NCBI GenBank assembly: GCA_964483325.1
Contig: CAZAAW010000015.1
Span: forward strand, 1 to 58,206
Origin: CAZAAW01 sp964483325
GTDB lineage: Bacteria; Pseudomonadota; Alphaproteobacteria; Rhizobiales; Kaistiaceae
Direction of reading: 5' to 3'
DNA: 58,206 bases
Below the pieces are notes generated by a model. That model had not been told where the DNA came from. It did not search any database and saw nothing but the letters and a program-made list of their open reading frames with translations. This document shows, piece after piece, positions 54,579 through 58,206 of the stretch. Each line of letters begins with the position of its first letter. The stretch's first letter is position 1. Position numbers and translations under genes: made by a program.

Positions 54579-56393
54579 ATGCCGCCGCTGCTCTTCCTCC
54601 AGGACATCCATCTCACTTTCGGCGGCACGCCGCTGCTCACCGGCGCCGACCTGACGGTCGGGCCGCGCGAGCGCCTGGCGGTGGTGGGGCGCAACGGTTC
54701 GGGCAAGTCGACGCTCCTGAAGATCGCCGCCGGGCTGGTGACGCCCGACAGCGGCACGCGCTTCCTGCAGCCGGGAACGACGCTGCGCTACCTGCCGCAG
54801 GAGCCGGATGCCGGCGGCTTCGCCACGACGCTCGCCTATGTCGCCGCCGGCCTCACCGAGGGCGACGATCCGCACGCGGCGCAGCGGGCGCTGGAGACCT
54901 TCGGCCTGACCGGGGCGGAGGACACGGCGACGCTGTCCGGCGGCGAGCTCCGCCGCGCCGCGCTGGCCCGGGTGCTGGCGCCGGAGCCGGACATCCTCAT
55001 CCTCGATGAGCCGACCAACCATCTCGACCTGCCGGCCATCCAGCTCCTGGAAGAGACGTTGCAGGCCTCGCGCTCGGCGATCGTGCTGGTCAGCCACGAC
55101 CGGCGCTTCCTGGAGACCCTGTCGGAGACGACGCTGTGGGTCGACCGCGGCCAGACGCGGCGGCTCGATCGCGGCTTTGCCGCTTTCGAGGCCTGGCGCG
55201 ACGCCATCCTGGAGGAAGAGGAGGTCGCTGCGCACAAGCTCGACCGCAAGATCGAGCGCGAGGGCGACTGGCTGCGCTACGGCGTCACGGCGCGGCGCAA
55301 GCGCAACGTCCGGCGCCTGCGCGACCTGCAGGGCCTGCGCGCCCAGCGCCGCGAGATGATCGCCCGCCGGGCACCCGGCGACGTCGTCATGCAGGCCGAT
55401 ACGTCGCGCGTCTCGGGCAGGCTGGTGATCGAGGCCAAGGGTGTCAGCAAGAGCTTCGGCGACCGCGTCATCGTGCAGGATTTCTCCACCCGCATCGAGC
55501 GCGGCGACAAGGTCGGCATTATCGGCGCCAACGGCGCCGGCAAGACGACGCTGCTCAACCTGCTCACCGGCGTGCTGGCGCCGGACAGCGGCAGCGTCCG
55601 CCTCGGCGCTAATCTCGACATCGTCACGCTCGACCAGCGCCGCGACAGCCTGGCGCCGGAGACGACGCTGACCGAGGCGCTGACCGAGGGCCGCGGCGAC
55701 AGCGTGACGGCCGCCGGGCGGCAGGTGCATGTCGTGACATATCTGCGCGACTTCCTGTTCCGGCCGGAGCAGGCGCGCACGCCGCTGAAGGCGCTATCGG
55801 GCGGCGAGCGCGGCCGGCTGATGCTGGCGCGGGCGTTGGCGCAGCCCTCCAACCTCCTGGTGCTCGACGAGCCGACCAACGACCTCGACCTGGAGACGCT
55901 CGACCTCTTGCAGGAAATGCTGGCCGACTATCCCGGCACGCTGCTCCTCGTCAGCCATGACCGCGACTTCCTCGACCGTGTCGTCGGCTCGGTGATCGTC
56001 GCCGAGGGCGGCGGCCGCTGGGTCGAATATGCCGGCGGCTATTCCGACATGCTGGCGCAGAAGGGCAGTGCCCCAGCGGCGCGGGCGGCGGCCAGGCCGG
56101 CGGCCGGTGCGGCGCGCCCTGCTGCGGCAGCTCCGCGCGAGGCACCGGCGCGCCGCAAGCTGTCCTTCAAGGACCAGCACCGGCTCGAGACGCTGCCGCA
56201 GCGCATTGCCGCGCTGGAGGCAGAGATCGCTGGGCTGGAGAAGGAGCTTGCCGATCCCGGCCTCTATGCCCGCGACCCGGCCGGCTTCGAGCGCCGCAGC
56301 ACCGCCATGGCCATCGCGCTGGCGGAGAAGAGCGCTGCCGAGGAGGAGTGGCTGCGCCTGGAGATGCTGCGCGAGGAGCTGGAGCGCGGCTGA
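54579..56393 (+). CDS. ABC-F ATPase, Uup-like
   Basis: 604 residues with two ABC domains and no membrane part. Domain 1: Walker A GRNGSGKST, signature LSGGELRR, Walker B LILDEPTNHLDL. Domain 2: GANGAGKTT, LSGGERGRL, LVLDEPTNDLDL. A linker with Lys/Arg-rich helices separates them, and after an Ala/Pro-rich stretch there is a C-terminal coiled coil (RIAALEAEIAGLEKELADPG), the arrangement of Uup. ABC-F proteins act on ribosomes or DNA rather than transport. Start at 54579 (MPPLLFLQDIHLTFGG). Confidence 0.92.
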   Translation: MPPLLFLQDIHLTFGGTPLLTGADLTVGPRERLAVVGRNGSGKSTLLKIAAGLVTPDSGTRFLQPGTTLRYLPQEPDAGGFATTLAYVAAGLTEGDDPHAAQRALETFGLTGAEDTATLSGGELRRAALARVLAPEPDILILDEPTNHLDLPAIQLLEETLQASRSAIVLVSHDRRFLETLSETTLWVDRGQTRRLDRGFAAFEAWRDAILEEEEVAAHKLDRKIEREGDWLRYGVTARRKRNVRRLRDLQGLRAQRREMIARRAPGDVVMQADTSRVSGRLVIEAKGVSKSFGDRVIVQDFSTRIERGDKVGIIGANGAGKTTLLNLLTGVLAPDSGSVRLGANLDIVTLDQRRDSLAPETTLTEALTEGRGDSVTAAGRQVHVVTYLRDFLFRPEQARTPLKALSGGERGRLMLARALAQPSNLLVLDEPTNDLDLETLDLLQEMLADYPGTLLLVSHDRDFLDRVVGSVIVAEGGGRWVEYAGGYSDMLAQKGSAPAARAAARPAAGAARPAAAAPREAPARRKLSFKDQHRLETLPQRIAALEAEIAGLEKELADPGLYARDPAGFERRSTAMAIALAEKSAAEEEWLRLEMLREELERG

Positions 56394-56502
56394 CGGCAAC
56401 GCATGCCTTTCCCGCAGGGTTGCATTGCCCATTGATGGCGCCGCTCGTCCTTCCCATGTGTTTCTGCGTCGACAGCCGCACGCGGAAGGAGCGCAAGGCA
56501 CA

Positions 56503-57093
56503 ATGGACAATCAGGACCGTCAGGCGATCGAGACGCTGTTCAGCAAGCTCGCCGAGGTCGAGCGGCTGACGCCGCCCCGCGACGCGGAGGCCGAGGCGTT
56601 CATCGGAAGCCGCATCGCTGCCCAGCCGGCGGCGCCCTACTACATGGCGCAGACAATCATCGTCCAGGAACAGGCGCTGGAGGCGGCGCAGCGCCGCATC
56701 GAGGCGCTCGAGGACGAGGTCGAGAACGGTGAGGGCGGCGGCGGTCTTTTCGCCGACCTGTTCGGCGGCGGCAGCCGCAATCGTAGCCGGCAGGCCCAGC
56801 GCACGGCCCCGGCGGTGGCGCGGCCGGCTGCCGCTGAGGGCCGCGGCCCGTGGGGCGGCGGTGCCGGCGGCGGCGGCTTTCTGGCCGGCGCGGCGCAGAC
56901 GGCGCTCGGCGTCGCCGGCGGCGTGCTGCTCGGCAACATGATCGCCGGTGCCTTCGGCGGCGGCGAGGCGCATGCCGCCGAGGCGCAGCATGACGACAGC
57001 AGCGCCGACGACCAGGACAATGGCGACATCGGCGGCGATTCCGATTTCGGCGATTTCGACGGCGGCGATTTCGGCGACGGCGGCGACTTCTAG
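56503..57093 (+). CDS. DUF2076 domain protein
   Basis: 196 residues. N-terminal helical DUF2076 motif: DNQDRQAIETLFSKLAEVERLTPPRDAEAEAFIG and AAPYYMAQTIIVQEQALEAAQRRI. A Gly-rich hydrophobic segment (GGGFLAGAAQTALGVAGGVLLGNMIAGAFGG) and an acidic Asp/Gly tail (DFGDFDGGDFGDGGDF) follow, the usual layout. The family is of unknown function; tails of this type suggest secretion-adjacent or stress roles. Start ATG 56503 has AAGG upstream. Confidence 0.88.
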   Translation: MDNQDRQAIETLFSKLAEVERLTPPRDAEAEAFIGSRIAAQPAAPYYMAQTIIVQEQALEAAQRRIEALEDEVENGEGGGGLFADLFGGGSRNRSRQAQRTAPAVARPAAAEGRGPWGGGAGGGGFLAGAAQTALGVAGGVLLGNMIAGAFGGGEAHAAEAQHDDSSADDQDNGDIGGDSDFGDFDGGDFGDGGDF

Positions 57094-57112
57094 CCGCCTG
57101 CGCCACACTCCC

Positions 57113-57225
57113 TGAGGCGAATGGCGAATGGCGAATGGCGAGTGGCGAATAGCGAATGGGGAACGACGTCCCCAGTGCCGCTCTTCTTTCCTCCGCTCGC
57201 CACTCGCTACTCGCCATTCGCCTCA
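57113..57225. repeat. inverted array of GGCGAAT-type heptamers
   Basis: The left arm from 57113 reads TGAGGCGAATGGCGA, then further heptamers of the GGCGAAT, GGCGAGT, AGCGAAT type to about 57158. The right arm (57194-57225) is the inverse: its last 15 nt TCGCCATTCGCCTCA are the exact complement of the first 15. The spacer holds GGGGAACGACGTCCCC. The whole can fold into a long stem or be a dispersed element; I do not see coding. Confidence 0.8.
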
Positions 57226-57230
57226 CGGTC

Positions 57231-57253
57231 GGGTGGGGAGCGCCGCCGGGCGT
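57231..57253. repeat. second copy of the GC-rich 23-bp motif
   Basis: Matches 2954-2976 at 22 of 23 bases (A instead of T at position 9). It follows the heptamer array and ends 63 nt before the truA start, mirroring its position before murJ. Confidence 0.6.
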
Positions 57254-57316
57254 GTCGCACGACGCTGCGATCCCGCTGTGCTATACGGCCGGCTCTCCCC
57301 CGCGACCGACCCCATC

Positions 57317-58054
57317 ATGCCGCGCTACAAGCTTCTTCTCGAATATGACGGCACGCCCTTTGTCGGCTGGCAGCGCCAGGCGAACGGGCCTTCCGTGCAG
57401 GCGGTCATCGAGGATGCCGTCGTGGCGTTGTCGGGTGAGGAGCGCCGCATCTATGGCGCCGGGCGCACCGATACCGGCGTGCATGCGCTGGGGCAGGTGG
57501 CGCATGTCGATCTTGCGCGCCGCTGGCCGACCGACACCATCCGTGACGGCCTCAACGCCCATATGCGCGACGAACTGGTGACGGTGCTGGCGGCCGAGGA
57601 GGTGGCGGACGACTTCAACGCCCGCACCTCGGCAGTGCGGCGGCACTATCTCTACCGCATCCGCAATATCCGCCCGCCGGCAGCGCTCGACCGCTGGCGC
57701 GTCTGGCATCAGCCGCGCCATCTCGACGCCGCGGCGATGCAGGAAGCGGCGCAGCGCCTTCTCGGGACGCATGACTTCACGACCTTCCGCGCCATGGCCT
57801 GCCAGGCGCGATCGCCGGTCAAGACGCTGGACGCGCTCGATGTCAGCGCCCGCGGCGACGAGATCCATGTCGTCGCCGTGGCGCGTTCCTTCCTGCACAG
57901 CCAGGTGCGCTCGATGGTCGGGACGCTGGCCAAGGTCGGCATCGGTGCCTGGACACCGCAGCAGGTGACGGCGGCGCTCGAAGCACGCGACCGCAAGGCC
58001 TGCGGCCCGCTGGCGCCGCCGCACGGCCTCTATCTGGCGCGGGTGGATTACTGA
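57317..58054 (+). CDS. truA: tRNA pseudouridine(38-40) synthase
   Basis: 245 residues. TruA isomerises U38-U40 in the anticodon arm. Catalytic Asp52 lies in GAGRTDTGVHALGQV, and other motifs are present: MPRYKLLLEYDGTPFVGWQRQ, SAVRRHYLYRIRN, GTHDFTTFRAMACQ, FLHSQVRSMVGTL. Start at 57317 gives the usual N-terminus; an open frame from 57128 is part of the repeat region. In many genomes truA follows fmt, but here the upstream gene is DUF2076. Confidence 0.96.
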   Translation: MPRYKLLLEYDGTPFVGWQRQANGPSVQAVIEDAVVALSGEERRIYGAGRTDTGVHALGQVAHVDLARRWPTDTIRDGLNAHMRDELVTVLAAEEVADDFNARTSAVRRHYLYRIRNIRPPAALDRWRVWHQPRHLDAAAMQEAAQRLLGTHDFTTFRAMACQARSPVKTLDALDVSARGDEIHVVAVARSFLHSQVRSMVGTLAKVGIGAWTPQQVTAALEARDRKACGPLAPPHGLYLARVDY

Positions 58055-58063
58055 GGCTGCCTT

Positions 58064-58103
58064 ACCTCTCCCTATGGGAGAGGTCGGAACGCGAAGCGTT
58101 CCG
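58064..58103. repeat. double palindrome after truA
   Basis: ACCTCTCCC-TAT-GGGAGAGGT (58064-58084) is followed directly by CGGAACGC-GAA-GCGTTCCG (58085-58103), two perfect hairpins of 9 and 8 bp. This compact twin-stem form is typical of alphaproteobacterial intergenic mosaic repeats and may also terminate truA. Confidence 0.7.
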
Positions 58104-58206
58104 GGTGAGGGACAATGCCGGCGACGCGAGGTCGTGGCGCTGGGGCAGGACTCCCGAGGGCCGAACCCCTTGTATCTGCAGGGTTGGTTGCTCTGTGCGA
58201 AGAAGC

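Overview
The window is about 58 kb of GC-rich DNA (close to two-thirds G+C) from an alphaproteobacterium, most likely of the order Hyphomicrobiales (Rhizobiales). The reasons are the glnD-murJ pair, the nfuA-tsaB-rimI-fur cluster with a Fur/Mur protein lacking the usual zinc cysteines, the rpmH-rnpA-yidC cluster, a Pha/Mnh-type antiporter operon with fused A/B subunit, and a rhizobial-type heme-degrading factor. I cannot name the genus.

Layout. 1-11.5 kb is conserved housekeeping: glnD, murJ, fur/mur, rimI, tsaB, an NifU-type scaffold, a small secreted protein, a DUF952 protein, pyrD, yidC, rnpA and rpmH. 11.9-18.9 kb is mixed: an orphan histidine kinase, tRNA-Arg(ACG), an OmpA-like protein, a 24-nt fragment identical to part of tRNA-Arg(CCG), hmuS, an FmdE-like protein, an AT-rich orphan gene and an M29 aminopeptidase. 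19.1-24.6 kb is one very large DUF4011-helicase-Vsr-like nuclease gene, a candidate antiphage protein. 24.8-33.8 kb is a quinoprotein island: two paralogous 578-aa PQQ dehydrogenases, a PVA-dehydrogenase-like propeller, a c-type cytochrome, a coupled pentapeptide-repeat protein, and a LuxR-type regulator interrupted by an in-frame amber codon. 33.8-41.6 kb holds a small secreted protein, an SQR-like flavoprotein and a complete six-gene Pha/Mnh antiporter operon. 41.7-45 kb holds small metabolic and regulatory genes (XRE, GST, MBL-fold, ICMT-like, DUF4440).

45.1-49.4 kb is a metal-uptake module: a FecCD-type ABC importer (permease, ATPase, binding protein) led by an 87-aa unknown protein, divergent from a DUF364 gene. 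Between them lies a 26-bp near-palindrome resembling a ModE Mo-box, which suggests molybdate or tungstate transport. 49.7-51.6 kb is a low-GC insertion beside tRNA-Arg(CCG) carrying a single-gene ATPase/DUF4435 (TOPRIM-like) protein that looks like a fused PARIS defence protein. 51.7-58 kb is ordinary again: a DHA2 efflux pump, an acyltransferase, a Uup-like ABC-F protein, a DUF2076 protein and truA, with dispersed palindromic intergenic repeats.

The most interesting parts are the two candidate antiphage proteins, the Mo-box-led uptake module, the quinoprotein island whose dehydrogenases carry the Asp-Tyr-Asp lanthanide signature but an Asp in place of the usual metal-binding Glu, and the broken regulator inside that island. 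All functional assignments come from reading motifs by eye; no database search was run.
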